From Jannaschia seosinensis (GTDB lineage: Bacteria; Pseudomonadota; Alphaproteobacteria; Rhodobacterales; Rhodobacteraceae), in NCBI RefSeq assembly GCF_001408515.1, contig NZ_CYPR01000039.1:1-64000 (forward strand): a stretch of 64,000 nucleotides of DNA, in the 5' to 3' direction. Below, one piece after another: positions 8,548 through 19,926 of the stretch. The notes below the pieces were generated by a model that saw only the letters and a program-made list of their open reading frames with translations, did no database searches and was not told where the DNA came from. The translations under genes were made by a program, and so were the position numbers. The first letter of the stretch is position 1. Each line of letters starts with the position of its first letter.

Positions 8548-9662
8548 TCCTGTTCTCCTCTGGATCGGCCCTGATCGGTGGCGAAATACTCCGCCGGATC
8601 GACGGGCGAGCCGTCCTCTCTGACTTCGATATAAAGCGTCTCGGGCGGCGAAGCGCCACCTCCGGTGACGGTCTGCCGCAGAAAATCGACCGGACCGGGC
8701 AACCGCCCCCCCACACGGCCGAGCGAGGCGCCTGCTTCGACGATGGTTCCGGCAGGGTGATAGACCTCGGCGAGGCCCGCGAAAACCATCAGCGTCCCGG
8801 GCCGCGGCTCCAGCACGATCACGTTCTTGTAATCCAGAAGCGGACCGGCATGGCGGATCGTGCCTGCGGCGGGCGCGGCGATTTGCGATTCAGGCGCAAC
8901 CGTCAGAACAAGACCGGGCCGGGAGATGCCGGCGGCGTCACGATCGCCGAAGCTCCGCAGGACCGTACCGGCCGCGGGCGCCGGAAGCGGCAGGACGAGA
9001 TCGTCGTCCGGGCCGGGCGGAAGGCCGCCCAAGCCGTTCGCGAAGGCGGTGAGCGTATCGGCGAGACTGACGAGCGCGGCGATTTGTGCGTCGTCCGCCC
9101 CCATCGGCGCGGGCAGGTCCGTCCGCTCCGCCACCGCCTCCGACAGGGCGGCACGCGCCGCCTGCACCGCGACGACCCCGCCCCCGAGCGCGTCGGCGGC
9201 GGCGGTTTCAAGCGTGCGAAGCCGGCGGAGCACGTCGAGATCGGCACGCAGGGCGGCGGCCTGCACCTCCATCTGCGGGGCCAACCCCTCCAGCGTCATG
9301 GAGGCACGCGCCGTTCCGACCGCGCCCGACGGATGCAGCAGCAGCAGGGGCACCGGCGCATGTTCCATCGCCTGAAGCGCCGCAACGAGACGGCCGATCT
9401 CCACCTCGCGCGCGGCCAGATCGGCGGAGAGCGCATCCTCGCGGGTCGCGGCCTGCCGCAGCCCGTCGCGCAACGCCGCAAGACCCGCCTCCTGTGCCCG
9501 CACCACCGCCGTCAGCGCCCGCAGCCGCGCGCTGGCCCCCTCGGCCACGCGAAGCGTCTCGGCCGCGCGCCCCAGATCGGCGGCCGCGATGCGTGCCGAT
9601 CGCGCCGCATCCTGCGCCTGTGCCGGCAGCGCGAGCAGAATGAGGAGCGCGATCGCCCTCAT
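8544..9662 (-). CDS. Murein hydrolase activator, EnvC-like (degenerate LytM)
   Basis: This 372-residue exported protein has a signal peptide to about residue 16 (LPAQA). An alanine/arginine-rich coiled coil follows (about 20-120), then a C-terminal LytM/M23-type domain (about 255-355). The LytM domain keeps the fold landmarks GTIRHAGPLLDYKNVIVLEP. The zinc-ligand HxH is replaced: where active enzymes read LYAHL, this reads MVFAGLAEV. It should therefore be a non-catalytic activator of amidases, as known for EnvC. It overlaps gpmI upstream (ATGA) and ctpA downstream (ATGA). Confidence 0.87.
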   Translation of the reverse strand: MRAIALLILLALPAQAQDAARSARIAAADLGRAAETLRVAEGASARLRALTAVVRAQEAGLAALRDGLRQAATREDALSADLAAREVEIGRLVAALQAMEHAPVPLLLLHPSGAVGTARASMTLEGLAPQMEVQAAALRADLDVLRRLRTLETAAADALGGGVVAVQAARAALSEAVAERTDLPAPMGADDAQIAALVSLADTLTAFANGLGGLPPGPDDDLVLPLPAPAAGTVLRSFGDRDAAGISRPGLVLTVAPESQIAAPAAGTIRHAGPLLDYKNVIVLEPRPGTLMVFAGLAEVYHPAGTIVEAGASLGRVGGRLPGPVDFLRQTVTGGGASPPETLYIEVREDGSPVDPAEYFATDQGRSRGEQE

Positions 9663-11170
9663 TCCAGAAGGCTCTCCCCGGTCATCTCCTTGGGCTTGTC
9701 CACGCCCATCAGCGCCAGAAGCGTCGGCGCAAGGTCCCCAAGCTTGCCGTCATGCAGCGCCGCCCCCTCTGGCCCGCCCCACAGGATCACCGGAACGGGG
9801 TTCAGCGTATGGGCCGTGTGCGGCTTGCCGGTCTCCGGATCGACCATCGTCTCGCAATTACCGTGGTCGGCGCAGACGATCATCGCGCCGTCGGTCTTCT
9901 CCAACGCTGCCAGCACCCGGCCAAGACCCGCATCGACGGCCTCGCAGGCGCGGGTCGCGGCGGCCAGATCGCCGGTATGGCCGACCATGTCGGGATTGGC
10001 GTAGTTCACGACGATCAGGTCGTAACCCTTTTCTACGGCCTCGACGAAGTGATCCGTGACCTCCCCGGCGGACATCTCGGGCTTCATGTCGTAGGTCGCC
10101 ACATCGGGCGATTTCGGCATCACGCGATCCTCGCCGGCCTCCGCATCCTCACGCCCGCCATTGAGAAAGAAGGTCACGTGCGGGTATTTCTCGGTCTCGG
10201 CGCAATGAAACTGCGTCAGGCCCTTTTCGGCGACCCAGTGACCCAGCGTGTTCGGGATGGTCTGCTTCGGGAAGACCGTGCGCATGTAGGTCTCGTGCCG
10301 CGTCGAGTAGTCCACCATACCAAGCATGTGCAGCTTCGGGCGATCGCGTGTCTCGAAAGCGTCGAAGTCGGGATCGGCCAGGGCAGCCAGAATTTCGCGG
10401 GCGCGATCGGCACGGAAGTTGAGGCAGAACACCCCGTCTCCGTCGCGCATCCCCTCGTAATCTCCGATGACGGTCGGCTCGATGAACTCGTCGCTCTGGT
10501 CGAGTTCGCGGGCGGTGGCGATGGCGGCCGCGGCGCTTTCGACATGCTCGCCCTCGCCCCAGACCATCGTGGCCCAGGCCCGCTCCACCCGATCCCAGCG
10601 GTTGTCGCGGTCCATCGCGAAGTAGCGGCCCGTCACCGTGACGACCTCTGCGCCGGCGGGGATCTCGCGACGCAGATGTTCCTCGAACGTCTCGGCGGAG
10701 CGGGGCGCGACGTCGCGGCCGTCGGTGATGGCATGGATCAGAACCGGGATCCCTTCCGCCACGATGGCCCGGGCGGCGGCCATCAGATGCTCGATATGAC
10801 CATGCACACCGCCGTCGGAGATCACGCCCATCAGATGCGCGCGCCCGCCGCTTTGCCTGAGGTCGGCGATCCAGTCGCGCAGCGCCTGTTCGTCGGCGAA
10901 GGTGTCGTCGGCGATCGCCTTGTCGATCAGACCGAGATCCATCCAGACGACGCGGCCCGCGCCGATGTTCATGTGGCCGACCTCGGAATTGCCCATCTGC
11001 CCCTCGGGCAGGCCCACGGCCGGGCCGAAGGTGGTCAGCGTCGCATTCGGGCAGGTGGCCATGAGCCTGTCGAAATTCGGCGTGTCCGCCTGATCGGGCG
11101 CGGATTGCTCCGGCCGGTCGGAAATGCCCCATCCGTCAAGGATGCAAAGGACGACGGGTTTCTTGTGCAT
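9659..11170 (-). CDS. gpmI: 2,3-bisphosphoglycerate-independent phosphoglycerate mutase
   Basis: This 503-residue glycolytic enzyme interconverts 3- and 2-phosphoglycerate using two manganese ions. The phospho-acceptor Ser62 lies in QMGNSEVGHMNIGAGR. The alkaline-phosphatase-like metal ligands appear at the start (LDGWG) and near the end (CADHGNCE and HTAHTLNPVP). ATG 11170 (MHKKPVVLCI) has GGAGGAG upstream. A longer frame only adds RlmH-overlapping sequence. It is 32 bases downstream of rlmH and overlaps the EnvC-like gene by four bases. Confidence 0.96.
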   Translation of the reverse strand: MHKKPVVLCILDGWGISDRPEQSAPDQADTPNFDRLMATCPNATLTTFGPAVGLPEGQMGNSEVGHMNIGAGRVVWMDLGLIDKAIADDTFADEQALRDWIADLRQSGGRAHLMGVISDGGVHGHIEHLMAAARAIVAEGIPVLIHAITDGRDVAPRSAETFEEHLRREIPAGAEVVTVTGRYFAMDRDNRWDRVERAWATMVWGEGEHVESAAAAIATARELDQSDEFIEPTVIGDYEGMRDGDGVFCLNFRADRAREILAALADPDFDAFETRDRPKLHMLGMVDYSTRHETYMRTVFPKQTIPNTLGHWVAEKGLTQFHCAETEKYPHVTFFLNGGREDAEAGEDRVMPKSPDVATYDMKPEMSAGEVTDHFVEAVEKGYDLIVVNYANPDMVGHTGDLAAATRACEAVDAGLGRVLAALEKTDGAMIVCADHGNCETMVDPETGKPHTAHTLNPVPVILWGGPEGAALHDGKLGDLAPTLLALMGVDKPKEMTGESLLE

Positions 11171-11202
11171 GGAATTGGCTCCTCCGGGTCGGGACGCCGC
11201 CT

Positions 11203-11664
11203 CTAGACCCGATGATAGGGGCCGCCCGCAAGGATGGAAGCGGCGCGGTAAAGCTGTTCGGCGAGCATGACGCGCACGAGCATGTGCGGCCAGACCATCG
11301 CCCCGAAGCTGATGGCGAGATCGGCACCGTCGCGCAACGCCGGATCGAGACCGTCGGCCCCGCCGATCACGAAGGCCACGTCCCGTGCGCCATCGCGCCA
11401 TGCACCAATACGCTCGGCGAAATCGGGCGAGGACAATTGCCGGCCACGTTCGTCGAGGATCACGCAGGCTGCGCCGGCGGGCAGGGCCTTGGCGATCGCG
11501 CCGGCCTCCGCGGCCATGCCGCCGCGCGTCTCGACCTCCTGCAACGTGACGGGGGGCAGGCCGAGCCCGCGCCCCGCCTTGGCGAAACGGTCGAGATAAT
11601 CGTCCACCAACGCCTTTTCCGGCCCCCTGCGCAGGCGGCCGACGGCGATCAGATGGATCCGCAA
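11203..11664 (-). CDS. rlmH: 23S rRNA (pseudouridine1915-N3)-methyltransferase
   Basis: This 153-residue SPOUT methyltransferase modifies helix 69 of 23S rRNA. The start LRIHLIAVGRL, the VILDERGRQLSS loop, the knot segment FVIGGADGLDP and the C-terminal HMLVRVMLAEQLYRA are all family-typical. The start is a TTG at 11664, which gives exactly the family N-terminus; no ATG or GTG lies there. It begins seven bases after the rsfS stop, the conserved rsfS-rlmH pairing. Confidence 0.94.
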   Translation of the reverse strand: MRIHLIAVGRLRRGPEKALVDDYLDRFAKAGRGLGLPPVTLQEVETRGGMAAEAGAIAKALPAGAACVILDERGRQLSSPDFAERIGAWRDGARDVAFVIGGADGLDPALRDGADLAISFGAMVWPHMLVRVMLAEQLYRAASILAGGPYHRV

Positions 11665-11671
11665 GCGGCGA

Positions 11672-12073
11672 TCAGCCCGGCCGGGTCGCCGGTGCGGGGC
11701 TGCCGTCCTGCCACATCTTCTCGAGCTGGTAGAACTCGCGCACCTCGGGCCGGAAGATATGGACGACCACGTCGCCCGCATCGAGCAGAACCCAGTCGCC
11801 CTGTCCCTTGCCCTCGGCGCGCGCCGACCGGCCGAGCCGGTCCTTGAGCCGCTCGGAGAGCTTTTCGGCCAAAGCGCTGACCTGTCGGGTCGAGCGTCCG
11901 GAGCAAACAACCATGTGGTCGGCCACGGCGGTTTTCCCGCGCAGGTCGATCTGGACGATATCCTCGGCCTTTTCGGCGTCAAGTGTCGAGACGATCAGCG
12001 CCAAGGTCGCGTCGCTGGCCTCGGTGCCATTCGGGGCGTCCGTTGCAGCGGGCGCAATGGGTTCGGCAGTCAG
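11672..12073 (-). CDS. rsfS: Ribosome silencing factor (probable CTG start)
   Basis: RsfS binds ribosomal protein uL14 and blocks subunit joining in starved cells. The core ALIVSTLDAEKAEDIVQIDL, the block VCSGRSTRQVSALAEKL, and DWVLLDAGDVVVH followed by EFYQLEKMW are diagnostic. The conserved core begins at an in-frame TTG (12004), but related proteins have about 20 residues before it. A continuous open frame extends to a CTG at 12073 (LTAEPIAPAA...), with GGAGGA eight bases upstream and no ATG, GTG or TTG between. I therefore place the start at CTG 12073 (133 residues). The minimal alternative from TTG 12004 is 110 residues. Confidence 0.88.
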   Translation of the reverse strand: MTAEPIAPAATDAPNGTEASDATLALIVSTLDAEKAEDIVQIDLRGKTAVADHMVVCSGRSTRQVSALAEKLSERLKDRLGRSARAEGKGQGDWVLLDAGDVVVHIFRPEVREFYQLEKMWQDGSPAPATRPG

Positions 12074-12196
12074 GGGTCCGATCCTCCGGAAAAGTGGGCA
12101 TCCGCATCGGTGCGGATTTCGCAGGGTAACGCGCCGGCGCGAACCCTACAACGGTCACGTCCCATGTGGGCGCTCCGCCGCGCGGATCCAAGGGTG

Positions 12197-13534
12197 TTAC
12201 TCCGCCGCCTGGGCCTCGATCTGCGCGGCACCGCCAAGCATGCGGACCTCCCGTTGCGGGAACGGGATGGAGATGCCGTGTTCCTTGAACGCATCCCACA
12301 GCGCGAGATAGACGTTGCCGCGGATGTTCGTCAGGCCCGCGGTCGGATCGCTGATCCAGAACCGCAGGATGTAATCCACCGAGGAATCGCCGAAGCCCAC
12401 GATGTGGCAGACCGGCGGCTTCGAGGACAGGACGCGCTTGGTGCCGGACGCCGCCTCGATCGCCACGCGCCGCACCAGATGCGGATCGTCGCCATAGGCG
12501 GTGCCGAAGAAGATATCGAGCCGCACAAAGCTGTTGGAATGGGACCAGTTCACCACCTGCCCGGTGATCAGGTCCTCGTTGGGGATGAGGAACTCCTTGC
12601 CGTCGCGCGTGGTGATCGACACGTAGCGCGAGGTCAGCGCCGTCACCCACCCGAATGTCTCGCCCAGAGAGATGACGTCGCCGGGCTTGATCGACTTGTC
12701 GAGCAGGATGATGACGCCCGACACGAGATTCGACACGACCTTCTGCAGGCCGAACCCGAGGCCCACGCCGATCGCCCCCGAAAGCACCGCAAGGCCGGTC
12801 AGGTCGAAGCCGACGGCCTTGAGGCCGATGAAGAACGCTCCGGCATAGAGCGTGATCTGCATCAGCTTGACGAGCAGCACCCGCATCGACGGACTGAGAT
12901 CCTCGTTGTGCGAAATGCGCGAGGACGCCGTGGCGGACAGGAATCGCGCCACGAAGAACAGAACCCCGATCACGACCGTCGCCGAGAGGATCCCGAGGAT
13001 GGAGATCCGGAACTCCCCGAACTCGATCGCGACCCGGTCGAGCGCGACGCGCGTCTGCGACCAGATCCCGAGGTAGAACAGCGTGACGTAGATCCACAGC
13101 CCCCAGCTCACGATCTTGCGCAGGAACGGATTGCGGATCAGGCGCGCGAGGAAGCTGACCACCATCAATGCGGTCCCGATCGTCGCGGCCAACCCCACGA
13201 GGTAGCTGCGCGAGGGCCAGGTCGCCTGCTGCATCACGAACCAGGTGCCCCAGGCGAATGCGGCGAAAAGAACCAAACCCAAGCGATTGCGGAAGATGAC
13301 GAGAAGGCGGAGCTGCCATTTCGGCCGTCCCGTCTGCTTGCGCATCCACGCCGTCATCCGTGCCGCGATCCAACGCCGCAGAAGCCAGGCGGCGAGCATC
13401 AGGCCGATGACGATGAGCACCTGCCACAGCTTCCAGCCGGGCCGAAGCACATCCTGCGAATAGGTCGTCACCTGCCCCCAGAGCGACAGGAATTCCCTTT
13501 CCAGAGGGATGGCGAACGGGCCTTCTTCATCCAT
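12197..13534 (-). CDS. Mechanosensitive channel, MscS family
   Basis: This is a 445-residue membrane channel that relieves osmotic downshock. Several N-terminal membrane helices (about 35-215) precede the pore-lining helix with the alternating Gly/Ala pattern LSGAIGVGLGFGLQKVVSN. The beta domain (IKPGDVISLGETFGWVTAL, SRYVSITTRDGKEFLIPNE) and a C-terminal alpha/beta domain follow. It ends in an alanine-rich tail. It is larger than E. coli MscS (286) because of extra N-terminal helices. It lies 123 bases upstream of rsfS on the same strand, probably as a separate unit. Confidence 0.93.
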   Translation of the reverse strand: MDEEGPFAIPLEREFLSLWGQVTTYSQDVLRPGWKLWQVLIVIGLMLAAWLLRRWIAARMTAWMRKQTGRPKWQLRLLVIFRNRLGLVLFAAFAWGTWFVMQQATWPSRSYLVGLAATIGTALMVVSFLARLIRNPFLRKIVSWGLWIYVTLFYLGIWSQTRVALDRVAIEFGEFRISILGILSATVVIGVLFFVARFLSATASSRISHNEDLSPSMRVLLVKLMQITLYAGAFFIGLKAVGFDLTGLAVLSGAIGVGLGFGLQKVVSNLVSGVIILLDKSIKPGDVISLGETFGWVTALTSRYVSITTRDGKEFLIPNEDLITGQVVNWSHSNSFVRLDIFFGTAYGDDPHLVRRVAIEAASGTKRVLSSKPPVCHIVGFGDSSVDYILRFWISDPTAGLTNIRGNVYLALWDAFKEHGISIPFPQREVRMLGGAAQIEAQAAE

Positions 13535-13872
13535 GTCGCCTTATGGGCGGCAAAGGCCGTGCAACGCAATCGACGCGGGCGGGGTAAACGGCGGCTGCGA
13601 CGATGCAGCCGGGAGCGGCCGGCATAGATAACGGGCCTGCCGCGGGCGAAGGGACGCGGGAACATCTTGTGGCGGATGCGGACAGGGATTATCCCCGGCG
13701 CGATGAGACGCGTGCACGACCTTTCCGATCATGCCTTCCTGCCCTGGCGGTTCTTCGGTCGTGCCTTCGGGGTGACGGCGCGCGGCTGATCGGCGCCTAT
13801 TCAGAATTTGGGGTCCTTTTCGGGGCCCCTTCACCCCAATTTGTACGAAACTCCTGACCGTGCGAGGCCGCC
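13535..13872. other. leuC upstream region
   Basis: This 338-base interval separates divergent mscS and leuC. It contains a possible 28-codon ORF at 13703-13789 (MRRVHDLSDHAF...), of uncertain status and without runs of leucine codons. It also holds an inverted repeat at 13808-13839 shortly before leuC. I see no other gene. A longer plus-strand frame at 13603-13857 is arginine-rich and unlike any family I know. Confidence 0.45.
13808..13839 (+). promoter_or_regulatory. Stem-loop in the leuC leader
   Basis: TTGGGGT at 13808-13814 pairs perfectly with ACCCCAA at 13833-13839, and the loop contains the self-complementary GGGGCCCC. The hairpin ends 33 bases before the leuC ATG. It lacks a thymine run, so it may be a translational or RNA-stability element rather than an intrinsic terminator. 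Direct evidence of regulation is absent. Confidence 0.4.
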
Positions 13873-15276
13873 ATGACCGGCAAGACGCTCTACGACAAGA
13901 TCTGGGACGCCCACCTGGCCCACGAGGCCGAGGACGGCACCTGTCTTCTGTATATCGACCGCCACCTCGTCCACGAGGTCACCAGCCCCCAGGCCTTCGA
14001 GGGCCTGCGCATGGCGAACCGCACCGTTCGGGCGCCCGAGAAAACCATCGCGGTGCCCGACCACAACGTGCCGACCACGCCAGACCGCGCATCCGGCGGC
14101 ATGAACGAGGAATCGCGCATCCAGGTCGAGGCGCTGGACCGCAATGCCAAGGAATTCGGGATCCACTACTATCCCGTCTCGGACGTCCGGCAGGGGATCG
14201 TGCACATCATTGGCCCCGAACAGGGCTGGACCCTGCCCGGCATGACCATCGTCTGCGGCGACAGCCACACCGCGACGCATGGGGCCTTCGGCGCGCTGGC
14301 CCACGGGATCGGCACGTCGGAGGTGGAGCACGTGCTGGCCACCCAGACCCTGATCCAGCGCAAGGGCAAGAACATGAAGGTCGAGATCACGGGCAAGCTG
14401 CGGCCCGGCGTCACGGCCAAGGACATCACGCTGTCGGTGATCGGCCGCACCGGCACCGCCGGCGGCACCGGCTACGTGATCGAATATTGCGGCGAGGCGA
14501 TCCGCGACCTGTCGATGGAAGGCCGCATGACCGTCTGCAACATGGCGATCGAGGGCGGCGCGCGCGCCGGGCTGATCGCGCCGGACGAGAAGACCTACGA
14601 ATACGTCAAGGGCCGTCCCCACGCGCCCGAGGGCGCGCAGTGGGATGCCGCGCTGGAATGGTGGAAGACGCTTCATTCCGACGACGATGCCCATTGGGAC
14701 AAGGTCGTCACCATCGCCGGCGACGAGATCGCGCCCGTCGTCACCTGGGGCACCTCGCCGGAGGACGTCCTGCCGATCACCGCATCCGTTCCGGCACCGG
14801 GCGATTTCAACGGCGGCAAGGTGGATGCGGCGAAACGGGCGCTCGAATATATGGGCCTCCAGCCCGGCACGCCGCTCCGCGAAATCGCCATCGACACCGT
14901 CTTCATCGGCTCCTGCACCAACGGGCGGATCGAGGATCTGCGCGCCGCGGCCTCCGTCCTGAAGGGCAAGAAGATCAAGGACGGGATGCGTGCCATGGTC
15001 GTCCCCGGATCCGGTCTGGTGCGCAAGCAGGCCGAGGAAGAAGGGCTGGCCGACATCTTCCGCGATGCCGGCTTCGAATGGCGCCTCGCCGGCTGCTCGA
15101 TGTGTCTGGCGATGAATCCCGACCAGCTTTCCCCCGGTGAGCGGTGCGCGGCCACGTCGAACCGCAACTTCGAGGGCCGGCAGGGTCGCGGCGGGCGCAC
15201 GCATCTCATGTCACCCGCCATGGCGGCGGCGGCGGCGGTGACCGGCCATCTCACCGACGTGCGGGAAATGATGTGA
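13873..15276 (+). CDS. leuC: 3-isopropylmalate dehydratase large subunit
   Basis: This 467-residue aconitase-family subunit isomerises 2-isopropylmalate to 3-isopropylmalate in leucine synthesis, together with LeuD. It begins [12 protein letters not shown]. It contains the [14 protein letters not shown] segment and the [4Fe-4S] cysteines in [12 protein letters not shown] and in [13 protein letters not shown]. The length is normal. The usual small subunit LeuD is not the next gene; an epimerase-like gene starts five bases later. leuD must be further away. Confidence 0.96.
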   Translation: MTGKTLYDKIWDAHLAHEAEDGTCLLYIDRHLVHEVTSPQAFEGLRMANRTVRAPEKTIAVPDHNVPTTPDRASGGMNEESRIQVEALDRNAKEFGIHYYPVSDVRQGIVHIIGPEQGWTLPGMTIVCGDSHTATHGAFGALAHGIGTSEVEHVLATQTLIQRKGKNMKVEITGKLRPGVTAKDITLSVIGRTGTAGGTGYVIEYCGEAIRDLSMEGRMTVCNMAIEGGARAGLIAPDEKTYEYVKGRPHAPEGAQWDAALEWWKTLHSDDDAHWDKVVTIAGDEIAPVVTWGTSPEDVLPITASVPAPGDFNGGKVDAAKRALEYMGLQPGTPLREIAIDTVFIGSCTNGRIEDLRAAASVLKGKKIKDGMRAMVVPGSGLVRKQAEEEGLADIFRDAGFEWRLAGCSMCLAMNPDQLSPGERCAATSNRNFEGRQGRGGRTHLMSPAMAAAAAVTGHLTDVREMM

Positions 15277-15280
15277 CCGC

Positions 15281-16174
15281 GTGACGGCGATCTTCGTCAC
15301 CGGCGCGTCGGGCATCCTCGGCTATGCGCTGGCCGGGGATCTGGCCCGCCGGGGGCGCGACGTCACCGCGATCACCCGCAGCCCCCTGCCCGGTCCTGTA
15401 CCGGGGGGGCTGCGCCGTATCCTCACGGCGGACCCGCTGATCCCTGATTGGGTCGCGGCGCAGGACGCCACCATTGTCCATTTCGCCGGCCTGTCGCGCG
15501 TGGCGCACGGTTTTGCCGATTGGGATACGCTCGAGCGATCGGAGATCGCGCCTCAGGTCGGGATGCTCGACGGGCTGGCCACGCGCGGCTGGCGCGGGCA
15601 CATGGTCTATGTCTCTTCGGCGGCGGTCTATGCCCCGGACGCGCGGCTACCGATTGCGGAGGATGCGCCGCTTGCCGCCGAAACGGAATACGGCCGCCAG
15701 AAGATCGCGCTCGAGGCCGCGCATGCCGAAGCCGCGGCGGCGGAGGGACGCGCGCTGACGATTCTGCGGGTGGCCAATCCCTACGGGATGACGGCCGGGC
15801 GGGACCGGGGGGTGATCCCGCTGGTGATCGACGCGGCCCAGCGCGGCACACGCTTCACCGTGAACGGGACGGGGCGGGAGATGCGGGACTACCTGCATGT
15901 CGATGATTTGTGCGCGGCATTCCGCGCCACGATCGACCGCCCCCCGGAGGCGGGGTCGCCCCGTATCCTCAACTTGGGCTCCGGGACCGGCACGACCCTG
16001 CCCGAGATCATCGCACTGGTGGAAGCGGCCGTGGGACGCGCGGTCGATTACCGCTTCGCCCCCGCGGATGTCGGATCGAGCGTCCTCTCGATCGACCGAA
16101 TCAACACCGTCTTGGGCTGGGCGCCGCGGATCCCTCTGGACGAAGGGATCGCGCGGCTGGCCGGCGCCCGCTAG
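15281..16174 (+). CDS. NAD(P)-dependent epimerase/dehydratase (extended SDR)
   Basis: This 297-residue Rossmann-fold protein has the extended SDR nucleotide motif GASGILG at residues 8-14. The catalytic signature is a serine in YVSSAAVY and the YGRQK Tyr-X3-Lys. A C-terminal substrate domain contains NPYGMT and an RDYLHVDDL-type block (here REMRDYLHVDDLC). It resembles nucleotide-sugar epimerases such as GalE-like proteins, but the substrate is unknown. The GTG start at 15281 lies five bases after the leuC stop, so it is probably cotranscribed with leuC. No polysaccharide genes adjoin it. Confidence 0.82.
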   Translation: MTAIFVTGASGILGYALAGDLARRGRDVTAITRSPLPGPVPGGLRRILTADPLIPDWVAAQDATIVHFAGLSRVAHGFADWDTLERSEIAPQVGMLDGLATRGWRGHMVYVSSAAVYAPDARLPIAEDAPLAAETEYGRQKIALEAAHAEAAAAEGRALTILRVANPYGMTAGRDRGVIPLVIDAAQRGTRFTVNGTGREMRDYLHVDDLCAAFRATIDRPPEAGSPRILNLGSGTGTTLPEIIALVEAAVGRAVDYRFAPADVGSSVLSIDRINTVLGWAPRIPLDEGIARLAGAR

Positions 16175-16190
16175 GTCGCTGGGCGGGGCC

Positions 16191-18902
<2,712 letters not shown>

Positions 18903-19083
18903 ACGTCGTCCCTGCCTCGCGCCCTTGCCGACTGTTCGAAGGCCCCATATCACGAGGGGGAAATCACGGGCGGACGCAGTGAAAATAAGCTTCCGCCGCA
19001 CTTACGTCCCGGCCTGACGCGTGTCAACGAAGGCGCCTCGGCTCACTTATCGAGAACGGCCTTGGGCCGGAAAGGAACATCTG

Positions 19084-19923
19084 ATGCGACATCTCCTGAT
19101 CGGCGCGGCCACCGCGCTCGTCCTCGCCGGCCCGGCTCTCTCCCAGACGCAGGGCAATCCGGACGCCGCGACCGTGCTGGCGACGGTGAACGGGACCGAG
19201 ATCACGCTCGGCAACCTGATCGTCCTGCGCGACCGCCTGCCCGAGCAGTACCAGCAGCTTCCCGACGACGTGCTCTACGAGGCGATGCTCGACCAGCTGA
19301 TCCAGCAGCAGGTCCTGGCCGACGCCATCGCGCGCGGCGCGCCCGAGGAGGCCGCGATCGAGAACGAGACGCGCGCCCTTCTGGCGACGCGCAAGCTCGA
19401 GGAGCTGACGAGCGAACCGCTCGACGATGACGAGGTGCAGGCCATCTACGACGCACGGTTCAGCGATGCCGATGCCCAGACCGAGTTCAACGCCAGCCAC
19501 ATCCTCGTGGAGACCGAGGAAGCGGCGCGCGAGATCGTGGCGGAGCTGGAGAGCGGGGCCGATTTCGCCGAGCTGGCGCGGGAGCGCTCCACCGGCCCCT
19601 CCGGCCCGAATGGCGGTGAACTCGGCTGGTTCGGCCCCGGCATGATGGTCCCGGAATTCGAGGCGGCCGTGACCGAGCTGGAGCCGGGCGAGATCAGCGC
19701 CCCCGTCCAGACGCAGTTCGGCTGGCACGTCGTCAAGCTCAACGAGATGCGGGACGCGGAGGCTCCTTCGCTCGAGGCGCTTCGCCCCGAGATCGAGGCG
19801 CAACTTCGCAACGAACGGCTTGAGGCCGAGATCGCGCAGCTGATGGAAGCGGCCGAGGTCGAGCGTGCGGGCGTCGATGTCGATCCGTCCGCGATGCGCG
19901 ACGATTCCCTGTTCGCGGAGTAA
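19084..19923 (+). CDS. Parvulin-type peptidyl-prolyl isomerase, periplasmic
   Basis: This is a 279-residue exported folding helper. Residues 1-20 form a signal peptide (LVLAGPALS). A SurA-like N-terminal helical region follows, then a parvulin PPIase domain at about 135-235: ASHILVETEEAA, STGPSGPNGGELGWFGPGMM (split here by the usual loop), EFEAAVTELEPGEIS and FGWHVVKL. ATG 19084 has AAGGAAC upstream. It stands between secA and argJ, and argJ begins three bases after its stop, suggesting joint transcription with argJ and mutT. Confidence 0.9.
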   Translation: MRHLLIGAATALVLAGPALSQTQGNPDAATVLATVNGTEITLGNLIVLRDRLPEQYQQLPDDVLYEAMLDQLIQQQVLADAIARGAPEEAAIENETRALLATRKLEELTSEPLDDDEVQAIYDARFSDADAQTEFNASHILVETEEAAREIVAELESGADFAELARERSTGPSGPNGGELGWFGPGMMVPEFEAAVTELEPGEISAPVQTQFGWHVVKLNEMRDAEAPSLEALRPEIEAQLRNERLEAEIAQLMEAAEVERAGVDVDPSAMRDDSLFAE

Positions 19924-19926
19924 GAA

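Noticed and set aside
13603-13857. 84-codon frame upstream of leuC
   Set aside because: Arg-rich, no motif, and it runs across the leader hairpin; not supported as a gene.
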